This document shows positions 6,953 through 15,121 of a DNA stretch of 39,580 bases, one piece after another. Source of the DNA: Flavobacteriales bacterium (lineage in GTDB: Bacteria; Bacteroidota; Bacteroidia; CAIKAF01); contig JAGYKD010000003.1 of assembly GCA_018401695.1 (NCBI GenBank), positions 481,576 to 521,155 on the forward strand, in the 5' to 3' direction. The notes below the pieces were generated by a model. That model saw only the letters and a program-made list of their open reading frames with translations, made no database searches and had not been told where the DNA came from. Position 1 is the first letter of the stretch, and every line of letters starts with the position of its first letter. Both the position numbers and the translations under genes were made by a program.

Positions 6953-9229
6953 TTAGTGGATGTACAAAAACTTGGTAACCATGGCTTCGGAGCCGTCTTC
7001 GTTGGTACAAAAAACCAAATAAACTCCGGTGGCAGGCCGTCTTCCATCGTATCGTAGTCCGTTCCAAGTAGCGGTTCCGCCTTGAGCCTGTGTTTTGTAG
7101 ACCAAATTTCCGGCTACATCGGCAATAATAACATCGGAATCTCTTGCCAAGCCGGTAATGGTTACCGGTCCGTCATGCGTTTCACGAACGGGGTTTGGAA
7201 AGACGTAAACATCGCCAAAGCTATCGTCTGCTTCAGTGGCATTGCCTCGGAAGGAAATAATGCCTAAGTCGGTACCAAAGTACACTTCTCCGCTTATGGG
7301 ATCAATGGATACACACAATACATTATCGGAGAAAAGCGGTGTTTCTCCGGCTCTAAATCGGTGAATAACTTCGCGGCCATCGTCGCTGACCAATAAGACT
7401 CCTGCGCCTTGAGTAGCCATCCATTTTCTATTGGCCCCATCGACCACAATGTCGTTGATCACGGTTTGCGCCAAAAGAAGCTCGTTGTTTCCATCCTCTG
7501 CGGTAATGACAATTCTCTGTCCATTAACTGCTTGTCCGGTAAACAATTGACCGGGGCTAAAAACACGTATGCCGTCTTCGGTTCCTACCCAAATTTCACC
7601 ATTGCGGTCTTTGGCCAAGGAGCGGATACTAAGGCTGGGTAAATCTCCATTATTGAATTGTCCGGTAAGGTATTGCCTTAAACCGGTTTCGGGCTGATAT
7701 ACGGCAATGCCACGACCTATGGAAGCCAACCAAACATGGCCAAAGTCATCTACCAATACGTCACCTGTAGGGACATTAACGGAGCTAAACCCCGGAAAAT
7801 TTACATTTTGTAGTGTGGTACCATCGGTACTTAGTTGAATTAAGCCAATATCTGAATAAGAAGGACTAAACCACAAATTGCTTTCGGCATCAAAAGCTAA
7901 GCCTCCAATGCCGGGACGACCTTGACCCATTGGAATTGGGGGGCCTTGGGTAATATTGGTAAATTGAAAATCACGAATTTCGTAAAGGCCGGATAGAATA
8001 GAGGCTACAAAAAGGTGGGAGGGATCGTTGGGATCGATGGCAATTTGAACAAAATCTGCATGGGTAAAGGCATAGCCATCGTTACTTTCTCTTAATACCT
8101 TCCAAGCGCCATTTCTTCGGTAAAACATTTGGTCTGCCCTAAAACTTGGTCCCCAGGTTGGGCTTCTGGCGCCGGAGGCTACCCAAATGGTGCCATCATC
8201 CAAAACCTTCATGTCGTAAACGTTTTTGGTTTCGGGTCCGGGAGGACCACTTGTTGCGCCGTTTTGGGAAATAATCACCAAGCCTCTGCGGTCGGAAGCT
8301 GCATAAATTTCACCTTGAGTGGAAATCACAGCTTCCCTAAATGGCCCGAAGGCCTCGCTGTAACTAAAATCCACCTGCCAAGCGCTGTTGAGGGTTAAAA
8401 CAGACTCATCTGCTACCACCAATAAGCGGTTTTGGGAAGTTCTTAAGGAGCGGATGGGGCTGCTTTGGCCTGTATTTACTAGCTGGGGGCTTTGGCCCGG
8501 TGCCCAACGCAAGATGCTGTCGGCTTGGTCATTTTTTAGATACACCAAATGGTTTTGATACACTGCCAAGGACTGAACTCCACCGGCTCCTATGTCGTTT
8601 ACTTTTTCCCAAAGCGTAAGGTTTTTGAAATTAGCTCCTAAGGGAAACCTAAATAAGCCATTGGACAAGGCGGCATAGCCAAAGTTTTGGAAGGTGACAA
8701 AATCAAAACATTGCTGTCCCGTAAACAAAGGGTTATCGGAAAAAAGGACCGAGTTTCGGATGACTTCTTGACGCATATCTACCAGCACGAGCCCAAAATC
8801 GCAGGCCAACCAAGCGGAATCTTGAGAAATAAAAATGCGTTGCACTCTTCGACTGCTGGAAATACCGGCACTAAGCAAATCAGGAAAGGCCGTTATTCTG
8901 CCATTTTTAATCAAATCAATTTGACCGTCTTGGTACCCGGCAATCCACCAGTTTTGAGTTTTATGGTACCTTAGGGCAGATGGCTGGATGGAACTAAAGC
9001 CCTCAGCTGTGGTGTAAGGAATTCTTTCAAAATCCGCAAATTGGTAGCCCCATAGTCCGTTTTGAGAAGCCAAAACCAGTTGATTGGCCCCGGCATCTAT
9101 GCTTTGGCAACGATTCATGGGGACATGCGCTCTCCATGCTCCGGGGGCAATTTGTGCTAAGTTTTGTTGAGCATTTAGTGGGCCCAAAAAGGAAAATAGT
9201 GCGCCGAAGAAAAGGGGGAAATGTTTCAT
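6953..9229 (-). CDS. porZ: PorZ-like type IX secretion system component (two propeller domains plus CTD)
   Basis: 758 aa from the ATG at 9229 (another ATG two codons upstream at 9235 is equally possible). A signal peptide (HFPLFFGALFSFLGPLNAQ) is followed by the PorZ-type first propeller: GAWRAHVPMNRCQSIDAGANQ, ASQNGLWGYQ, IAGYQDGQIDLIKNG and LACDFGLVLVDM. A second regulator-type propeller has repeated motifs (NLWFSPSYSDIGLIQ, HVWLASIGRGIAVYQ, EIWVGTEDGIRVF, KWMATQGAGVLLV). The protein ends in a T9SS CTD (VYVFPNPVRETHDGP ... GVYLVFCTNEDGSEAMVTKFLYIH). In Porphyromonas, PorZ works with PorU/PorV/PorQ in the surface attachment complex and binds A-LPS. A TAAATTTG box at 9256-9263 may be its promoter. 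The identity rests on architecture and the recO linkage. Confidence 0.78.
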   Translation of the reverse strand: MKHFPLFFGALFSFLGPLNAQQNLAQIAPGAWRAHVPMNRCQSIDAGANQLVLASQNGLWGYQFADFERIPYTTAEGFSSIQPSALRYHKTQNWWIAGYQDGQIDLIKNGRITAFPDLLSAGISSSRRVQRIFISQDSAWLACDFGLVLVDMRQEVIRNSVLFSDNPLFTGQQCFDFVTFQNFGYAALSNGLFRFPLGANFKNLTLWEKVNDIGAGGVQSLAVYQNHLVYLKNDQADSILRWAPGQSPQLVNTGQSSPIRSLRTSQNRLLVVADESVLTLNSAWQVDFSYSEAFGPFREAVISTQGEIYAASDRRGLVIISQNGATSGPPGPETKNVYDMKVLDDGTIWVASGARSPTWGPSFRADQMFYRRNGAWKVLRESNDGYAFTHADFVQIAIDPNDPSHLFVASILSGLYEIRDFQFTNITQGPPIPMGQGRPGIGGLAFDAESNLWFSPSYSDIGLIQLSTDGTTLQNVNFPGFSSVNVPTGDVLVDDFGHVWLASIGRGIAVYQPETGLRQYLTGQFNNGDLPSLSIRSLAKDRNGEIWVGTEDGIRVFSPGQLFTGQAVNGQRIVITAEDGNNELLLAQTVINDIVVDGANRKWMATQGAGVLLVSDDGREVIHRFRAGETPLFSDNVLCVSIDPISGEVYFGTDLGIISFRGNATEADDSFGDVYVFPNPVRETHDGPVTITGLARDSDVIIADVAGNLVYKTQAQGGTATWNGLRYDGRRPATGVYLVFCTNEDGSEAMVTKFLYIH

Positions 9230-9260
9230 ATGCATGCTCCGAAGCTAGTATAACGCAAAT

Positions 9261-11144
9261 TTACGGTTTATTGTATAGCTCTTTAAGGTGAACCCACTTG
9301 CCTTGCACCTGAAACTGCACGGAGTCTTGCAAAGGGCCGAAATTCCATCGTACTCTGAGTGGATGATCAATACTGCAATGCAAGAGTTTTGAATTTGTGG
9401 TACATGAAATCATACGATCTTCAGGAAGCCTAAACTTTTGTTCGTTAATGAGTTTAACAAAACCTCCTGTGGGTGGAGCGACCTCAATAGAAAAGTAGCT
9501 TTGGATTGGAGTATTGGCCTTTAACCGGATTTGCCAGTGCAAATAGGAGGTCCCCGCTTCACCCTCAGCTTGGCATTTTTTTTGGTTAAAAATCCATTGA
9601 AAATCACGTTTATCGGCAAATGCAGTGTCTATAAAAGGGGAAGTAGAAGGCGCTTGTTCTGATCTTTGTAAGGTAAAGAAGTTCCAAGCAAGATTTAGGC
9701 TTTTGGACGAATCCATAGGTGTAAATGCTTGGAATGGCAAGGTGCAAAAGGCTTCGTAAGCTTTGGCAGAGGTAAGGTAATGAACAAAAGCCACCGGTGC
9801 ATCGGAAGAGGAAGACCAGTAACGCTCTTTTAAACTAACTAAAGCTAGACAATCGGAGGGGTCATGAAGCTCTACCCCTTTATCCGGGTTTTGCCTAAGC
9901 AGGTGGCTTGCCACTGCTTTTGGAAACTCCACCAGAATGGCCGGCACCTGGTTTTGATGACTTGCTAAAAACCGCTCTACGGGACGGATGTCTGCAAATG
10001 GAGTGGTTCTAAAAATTTCATTTTGAAAAAGGGTTGAATAGGCCAGTAAAAAAGAAAAAGCCAGGAAAATGGGAGGTTTAAGCTGTCTAAACCACTTATT
10101 TCCCAATGGAAGTATAGCCGCTAAAGCAAAGGGAAGCAAAGGCAGTAGCATGCTTTGGTGCAGTACCGACTGACCCTGAAACCAAGCTACAAACAAATAC
10201 AAACACAAAGAGGAAAAAACTAAGACCATACTCAACAAGGCCAGCTTTTCGGAAGGAAGCCTAAGATGTTTGGTTACTTTTTTGCTGCGCTTAGCCTTAG
10301 AAAAGTATCCCAAAACAAGCATGGCCAACAGGGCCAAACCAATCAACCACGACCGGTTAATCCCTTCTGCAAAAATGGAAAAGTAATCTTCCCAATGTTT
10401 TGGTGGCACCGGCCAGCCATTGGGTCCAATATGCATTTTTTTGGCATGCTGCAGGCTTAGGTGCACATAAGGAAGGGTGCCGAGGGTTGATAATCCTAAG
10501 GCAAAGAAAAAAGCTTTTCGGTTGTTCCTATTTAAAAAGAATAGGGAAAACAAACAGAGGCTTAAGGCCACAAAGTAAGAGGGGTAGTGGGTATAAAACA
10601 AGGCAAGAACGGATAGCCCCAAAGCTAAGCCTCGGCTTAAGGGAACCACTTTGTTTCGGTTAAAAATTCGATCCCATTGGTACAAGCTAAGCAGCACTAA
10701 ACTTAAACCCAAGCCATATGGCCTGGCATAAAAGCCAAAAAGCACCGGTAAGTTTCCACAGGCAATAAAGGCACAAACCAGAAGGGCGGTACGGCGGCTG
10801 AACCAGTTTCCAAAAACTTTGTATGCAAAAAAGACGCTGCAGGCCGAAAATAGCACAAAAGGCAAACGTATGAGCACCTCTATTGGTGGAACCACTTGCA
10901 TCCAAAGAGCCAGAATGGTTGCTGTCAGTGGCGGGTGATTGTCGCCCTCATTAAGGGTTTGGCTTATATAGTTCCACCAACCCAACTCCTTTAAGTGGTG
11001 CATCACCTGCAATTCATCTATGGTGAACCCTATGGATTGAACCTTAAGGAGGCGAAGCAACAGACCTAAGCCAAGGAGCATCCACATCATGTACCGCAAG
11101 CTTCGGAGTTTGTCGTCTGAAAAGGCCTGTGGTTTTTGATTCAT
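9261..11144 (-). CDS. GT39/ArnT-like polytopic glycosyltransferase
   Basis: 627 aa. The N-terminal half is a multi-helix membrane domain (first helix about 18-34, then many between 75 and 400). The first periplasmic loop carries the acidic pair FTIDELQV (Asp43-Glu44) and EGDNHPPL (about 66-73), the hallmark catalytic-loop pattern of GT-C enzymes of the PMT/ArnT group; FYARPYGLGL follows. The C-terminal ~200 residues are soluble and periplasmic. Such enzymes move a sugar from a polyprenyl-phosphate carrier to a lipid, glycan or protein; acceptor unknown. It is divergent from pdxH with 35 bp between the starts and is followed by porZ on the same strand. Confidence 0.82.
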   Translation of the reverse strand: MNQKPQAFSDDKLRSLRYMMWMLLGLGLLLRLLKVQSIGFTIDELQVMHHLKELGWWNYISQTLNEGDNHPPLTATILALWMQVVPPIEVLIRLPFVLFSACSVFFAYKVFGNWFSRRTALLVCAFIACGNLPVLFGFYARPYGLGLSLVLLSLYQWDRIFNRNKVVPLSRGLALGLSVLALFYTHYPSYFVALSLCLFSLFFLNRNNRKAFFFALGLSTLGTLPYVHLSLQHAKKMHIGPNGWPVPPKHWEDYFSIFAEGINRSWLIGLALLAMLVLGYFSKAKRSKKVTKHLRLPSEKLALLSMVLVFSSLCLYLFVAWFQGQSVLHQSMLLPLLPFALAAILPLGNKWFRQLKPPIFLAFSFLLAYSTLFQNEIFRTTPFADIRPVERFLASHQNQVPAILVEFPKAVASHLLRQNPDKGVELHDPSDCLALVSLKERYWSSSSDAPVAFVHYLTSAKAYEAFCTLPFQAFTPMDSSKSLNLAWNFFTLQRSEQAPSTSPFIDTAFADKRDFQWIFNQKKCQAEGEAGTSYLHWQIRLKANTPIQSYFSIEVAPPTGGFVKLINEQKFRLPEDRMISCTTNSKLLHCSIDHPLRVRWNFGPLQDSVQFQVQGKWVHLKELYNKP

Positions 11145-11149
11145 TTGGG

Positions 11150-11157
11150 TACCTTTG
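11150..11157 (+). promoter_or_regulatory. -7 box of pdxH
   Basis: TACCTTTG matches the Bacteroidota TAnnTTTG -7 element 22 nt before the pdxH ATG. No well-spaced -33 TTG is present, so this is a partial match only. Confidence 0.4.
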
Positions 11158-11179
11158 GGAAAACGATCGCTTATATCTT

Positions 11180-11827
11180 ATGAAAACGTATTTGTCAAAA
11201 CTCCGTAAAGATTATAAAATGATGTCATTATCGGAGGACGAAGCGGGCGATGACCCCATTAAACTTCTCGAAAAATGGCTTTCAGATGCCGCAAATAACC
11301 ATGTGTCAGAGCCTAATGCCATGGTCCTTTCAACCGTAGATGCGCAGGGGTTTCCTCACTCTAGAGTTCTGCTGTTGAGAAATTTAGAGCAAAAAGGGCT
11401 TACTTTTTACACCAATTATCAATCCGAAAAAGGCATGCACCTAGCGGACAATCCACACGCTGCTATAAATTTTTTCTGGGTTGACATGGAACGTCAGGTG
11501 CGGATTGTGGGTAAGGTGGAAAAGATTTCGGTTATGGAATCCAACGAATATTTTCATTCCAGGCCACGTCAAAATCAAATTTCGGCGTGGGCCTCACCGC
11601 AAAGCGAGGTGGTTGCCAACAGAGAGGCATTGGAAGCCAGGTTCCGTGAGTTTGAACAGAGATTTGAGGCTGCCCACGAAATCGAAAAACCTCCGTTTTG
11701 GGGAGGTTACCGCCTGTCTCCCTCCCGCATGGAGTTTTGGCAAGGCCGCCCCGGAAGGTTGCATGACCGAATCCGCTTTTCTTTAGAAGAGAATCGAAAT
11801 TGGAGAAGGGAGCGCCTTGGACCTTAA
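11180..11827 (+). CDS. pdxH: Pyridoxamine/pyridoxine 5'-phosphate oxidase
   Basis: 215 aa from the ATG at 11180; upstream in-frame codons lack homology. It makes pyridoxal 5'-phosphate from PNP/PMP using FMN and oxygen. The family blocks are intact: DPIKLLEKWLSDA, NAMVLSTVDAQGFPHSRVLLLR (FMN binding), FYTNYQSEKGMHLADNP, HSRPRQNQISAWASPQSEVV, PPFWGGYRLSPSRMEFWQGRPGRLHDR (the PdxH signature) and the C-terminal W-R-RERLGP. It is first of a likely operon with the membrane protein, VWA and MoxR-like genes (36 bp to the next ATG). Its link to them is not obvious. Confidence 0.97.
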   Translation: MKTYLSKLRKDYKMMSLSEDEAGDDPIKLLEKWLSDAANNHVSEPNAMVLSTVDAQGFPHSRVLLLRNLEQKGLTFYTNYQSEKGMHLADNPHAAINFFWVDMERQVRIVGKVEKISVMESNEYFHSRPRQNQISAWASPQSEVVANREALEARFREFEQRFEAAHEIEKPPFWGGYRLSPSRMEFWQGRPGRLHDRIRFSLEENRNWRRERLGP

Positions 11828-11863
11828 TTTAAACTTGATAGGCGGTTTACTTGTTGTAATGGT

Positions 11864-12325
11864 ATGTTTTCACCGGTCTTTTTTATTGCCTTAATTGCCA
11901 CTTTGCTCCTTACCGGCATTGCTTGGTATTCTGCGTTGGTGTATTATCCCTCCTTTACCTATTGGCAAAAAGAAGCCATTCCCTTGCGTGGGCCTTTAGT
12001 GCATAATAGAGGCTTTTTGCTCATGTTTCCGCTCATGTCCCTGGAGCTGCTTACCAGTTTTGCCGTAGTGATTTTTAGCGTTAAAGTGCTCTCCGCAGAT
12101 ACCCCTGGGGGTGACAACTTCTTAATGATGAATGGGATAGCTTTTTTTATGCTCTTGGCTATTTGGTTTATTTCTGTGGCCTTAATGCGGCCTGCAAGGA
12201 AACAGTTTTTTAAACAGCCCGACAGTAAGGTGCATCTGCAGCTCATTCGGATTCAATATGTGCGCATGGGCTTGTGGACCCTAAGGGCTATTTTGATGGT
12301 TTTGTCGGTGGTTCAAAAGGCTTGA
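11864..12325 (+). CDS. Four-helix integral membrane protein of unknown function
   Basis: 153 aa with four predicted membrane segments (about 5-27, 49-73, 84-108, 130-150). Short loops include a cytoplasmic basic stretch RPARKQFFKQPD. No family is recognised with confidence; the size and helix spacing recall small 4-TM DUF proteins. The ATG at 11864 is chosen for the immediate hydrophobic helix. The stop lies one base before the ATG of the VWA gene, so it is tightly co-transcribed with the VWA/ATPase pair and could be its membrane partner (inference). Confidence 0.75.
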   Translation: MFSPVFFIALIATLLLTGIAWYSALVYYPSFTYWQKEAIPLRGPLVHNRGFLLMFPLMSLELLTSFAVVIFSVKVLSADTPGGDNFLMMNGIAFFMLLAIWFISVALMRPARKQFFKQPDSKVHLQLIRIQYVRMGLWTLRAILMVLSVVQKA

Positions 12326-12326
12326 T

Positions 12327-13421
12327 ATGCAAACAGGATATCTAATTACTCGGTTTGTTGCTCCCGAAAAAGACCCCTTTGACCGCTTGTTGCCTATGTT
12401 TCGGGAATTGCTCCTGATTAGTTCCGGAAATGTGGAAGAAACCCTTGATTGGCTGAGGGAAGTGGATAGGCAACATCAAATAACCGATAAGGACTACACC
12501 ATGGAGGACTTTATTGAGGAGCTATTTGAACGCGGCTATTTGCGCCAAGCAACTCCGGGATCTAAAGGAGGTGCCCAAGCTACCGAAAAGGCCGACCGAA
12601 TGATGCGTGAAGCTGCCCTGGAACAAATTTTCGGAAAACTCAAACGAGACACCGGAGGACAGCACCGAAGCACCGGCATAGGAAATAAAGAAGAATGGCA
12701 AGGTTCCTATCACTCCTACAATTTTGGTGATCCGCTAGAAGATATAGACTTAAGCTTGTCCATGCAGGAGGCTATGCGGCGCACCGGATCATGGCGACAC
12801 ATGGAAGAACAGGATTTAAGGGTCCGCGAAAGCGAAAGCAAATCCAAAGTGGCCACTGTGTTGCTTATCGATATTTCGCATTCCATGATTCTTTATGGAG
12901 AAGACCGCATTACTCCGGCTAAAAAGGTAGCCATGGCCCTTGCCGAATTGGTGCGCCGAAAATACCCGGGCGATCACCTCGAAATAGTGGCCTTTGGCAA
13001 CGATGCCCACCGAATATCCATTAAAGATTTACCTTATTTACAGGTTGGACCATTTCATACCAACACCGTGGCCGGGCTTGAAATGGCCTTGGATATTTTA
13101 AGGAGACACCGAAGCGCCAACAAGCAAATCTTTATGATTACCGATGGCAAACCTACCTGCCTCAAGGAAGGCAAAAGCTATTATAAAAACAGCTTTGGCC
13201 TAGACGAAAAAATTTTGAACCGCACCCTGAACCTGGCAGAGGTTTGCCGTCGTCAGTCCATTCCCGTAACCACCTTCATGGTCGCTCAAGATCCTTGGTT
13301 GGTAGAATTTGTAGAAGAATTCACCGAAATCAACGGCGGTAGAGCCTTTTTTAGCGATTTAGAAGGCTTAGGAAGCCTGGTCTTTAGAGATTTTGAAAAG
13401 AACAGAAAAAAAAGATTATGA
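12327..13421 (+). CDS. VWA-domain protein paired with a MoxR-like ATPase
   Basis: 364 aa. Residues 1-170 are helical and charged. A von Willebrand A domain follows with a full MIDAS: DISHS (Asp182, Ser184, Ser186), Thr in FHTNTVAG (about 245-247) and Asp in ITDGKP (273). A functional metal-binding adhesion site is therefore expected. Such proteins act as metal-dependent adaptors for AAA+ partners (as in Mg-chelatase D/I, CoxD/CoxE and RavA/ViaA). The gene starts one base after the membrane-protein stop and overlaps the ATPase start by four bases (ATGA). No signal peptide is present, so it is cytoplasmic. The client of the chaperone pair is unknown. Confidence 0.88.
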   Translation: MQTGYLITRFVAPEKDPFDRLLPMFRELLLISSGNVEETLDWLREVDRQHQITDKDYTMEDFIEELFERGYLRQATPGSKGGAQATEKADRMMREAALEQIFGKLKRDTGGQHRSTGIGNKEEWQGSYHSYNFGDPLEDIDLSLSMQEAMRRTGSWRHMEEQDLRVRESESKSKVATVLLIDISHSMILYGEDRITPAKKVAMALAELVRRKYPGDHLEIVAFGNDAHRISIKDLPYLQVGPFHTNTVAGLEMALDILRRHRSANKQIFMITDGKPTCLKEGKSYYKNSFGLDEKILNRTLNLAEVCRRQSIPVTTFMVAQDPWLVEFVEEFTEINGGRAFFSDLEGLGSLVFRDFEKNRKKRL

Positions 13422-14899
13422 GCGAAAAACCCTCCATAACAACGCTAAGAGCCCTAAAAGCTTCCGGGTATCAATTCAAAAGCGTGGCCGATGAACTTAG
13501 ACAAAACTTGCTGCAGGCCATAGCCAATAATCAACCGGTTTTTGAGGGAGTTTTGGATTATGAAGACACCGTTATCCCTGAATTGAAACGAGCCATCCTG
13601 GCCAAACACCACATCAACTTTTTGGGGATGCGGGGGCAAGCCAAAACGCGCATGGCACGCATGATGGTGGAGTTACTTGACCCTTGGATTCCTGTGGTTA
13701 AGGGCATTCCCATACCCGACGACCCCATGGCTCCTGTGCTGCCTCAAAGCAAACGGCTAATTGAGGACTTGGGCGATGAAACCCCCATCGATTGGATGCA
13801 CCGCAGCGATCGTTATGTAGAGAAACTGGCAACCCCGGACGTAACGGTGGCAGACCTTATTGGGGACATTGACCCCATTGCTGCGGCCCACAAAGGAACA
13901 GGTCTGGGCGATGAAGACGCATTGTTTTTTGGACTTATTCCCAAGGCCAACCGATGCCTGTTTGTTTTGAACGAGCTCCCCGATTTGCAAGCCCGAATTC
14001 AAGTGGCCCTTTTCAATATCCTGCAAGAAGGAGACATTCAAATCCGAAGCTTTAGATTCCGTTTGGCTTTAGATATCTCTTTTGTATTTACCGCCAATCC
14101 GGAAGACTACACCAACAGAGGCAATCTTATTACCCCGCTCAAAGACCGGATTGGAGCCCAAATCTTGACCCATTATCCAAGAAGCGTGGAGGCAGGCATG
14201 GCCATTACCCGACAAGAAGCCAAGATTTCTAAGGAGCTTTTTGAAAGAGTATCGGTCCCCGAATGGATGTTTCGCCTTTTTGAACAAGTGAGTTTTGAGG
14301 CACGAAAAAGTGATTTAATTGACCAGCGTAGTGGGGTTAGTGTGCGATTGTCGGTTTCGGCTCTGGAAGCCTTGTATGCTCAGGCCGAACTCCGCATGGC
14401 GATGAATGGGGAAAAGAAAACCCATATGCGCATTACCGATATGCTGGCCATGGTACCGGCCATTACCGGAAAAGTAGAGCTGGTGTACGAAGGAGAACAA
14501 GAGGGCAGGCAAACCGTTGCCCACACCCTCATCAATAAAGCCATCCGAAGCTGCTTTACCGAAATATTTCCCGATCCGGAACGCATGAAGCGAAGCAAGG
14601 AAGGCGATGTGTATGCTCCATTATTGGCTTGGTATGGACAAGGCAATGAAACCGACCTTGACGCCATGGCCTCCGACAAGGAATATAAAGAAAGCTTAGA
14701 AGCAGTACCGGGGCTACGCGCTTTTGCCGAAAAATATGGCCGAAGCCAAGGAGAAGAAACGCTAGCCCTTATGGAGTTTGTGCTTCTGGGTTTGGCCGAG
14801 TTCTCTCGCTTGGGCAAACACCTCAGAAATCAAGAAATCCAACTTTCTGATCTGTTGAATGCCATAATGAACAGCGAGGATGAGGACGATTATTCATAG
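13418..14899 (+). CDS. MoxR/Mg-chelatase-like AAA+ ATPase
   Basis: 493 aa. The Walker A is GMRGQAKT (70-77), with Ala in place of the usual third Gly. After the DLIGDIDPIAA insertion loop the Walker B position reads LFVLNELPDL (181-190), with Asn in place of the usual Asp before the catalytic Glu. Sensor 1 is TANPEDYTNRG (Asn227) and the arginine-finger region is PLKDRIGAQ (Arg244). The fold and spacing are those of the MoxR/ChlI clade (helix-2 insert). The C-terminal half is helical and family-specific. Translationally coupled to the VWA gene, it probably remodels or loads metal into a partner protein. Both substitutions are worth comparing with orthologues, but hydrolysis is likely retained because the Lys-Thr and Glu are present. 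Confidence 0.9.
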   Translation: MSEKPSITTLRALKASGYQFKSVADELRQNLLQAIANNQPVFEGVLDYEDTVIPELKRAILAKHHINFLGMRGQAKTRMARMMVELLDPWIPVVKGIPIPDDPMAPVLPQSKRLIEDLGDETPIDWMHRSDRYVEKLATPDVTVADLIGDIDPIAAAHKGTGLGDEDALFFGLIPKANRCLFVLNELPDLQARIQVALFNILQEGDIQIRSFRFRLALDISFVFTANPEDYTNRGNLITPLKDRIGAQILTHYPRSVEAGMAITRQEAKISKELFERVSVPEWMFRLFEQVSFEARKSDLIDQRSGVSVRLSVSALEALYAQAELRMAMNGEKKTHMRITDMLAMVPAITGKVELVYEGEQEGRQTVAHTLINKAIRSCFTEIFPDPERMKRSKEGDVYAPLLAWYGQGNETDLDAMASDKEYKESLEAVPGLRAFAEKYGRSQGEETLALMEFVLLGLAEFSRLGKHLRNQEIQLSDLLNAIMNSEDEDDYS

Positions 14900-14904
14900 G
14901 ATCG

Positions 14905-15062
14905 TAATCCGGCGCCCGGATGGACGCGATAGCCTGTGTGGGACGAGGCAGCGTCGGCCCCGCTGAGCCGGGCGGAGCGCATGCAAGCCCCGGAGAAGCG
15001 CAGGGACGACCTGCCAAGGCACATACAGCTAAAGCGGAGAGCCGGATAGCGCCCCAAAAAAA
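14905..15062 (+). repeat. GC-rich intergenic element B
   Basis: A GC-rich, stem-forming stretch follows the ATPase operon: GGCGCCCGGATGGACGCG, later GAGCCGGGCGGAGCGCAT-GCAAGCCCCGG, ending GAGCCGGATAGCGCCCC followed by an A-run. It shares start, middle and end blocks with element A (3328-3478) and its end with the minus strand of 19151-19325. It lies entirely between genes; no reading frame in it looks like a protein. Confidence 0.6.
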
Positions 15063-15121
15063 TCTAAACCCCCGAATTAACTTTAGTTTAAAAGTACATC
15101 CTTACCTTGCAAAGAAAACGC

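Noticed and set aside
13418-14899. Reading the MoxR-like gene as magnesium chelatase of chlorophyll synthesis
   Set aside because: No other porphyrin or chlorophyll genes are present, and the Walker B and C-terminal regions differ; only the broader AAA+ clade is supported.
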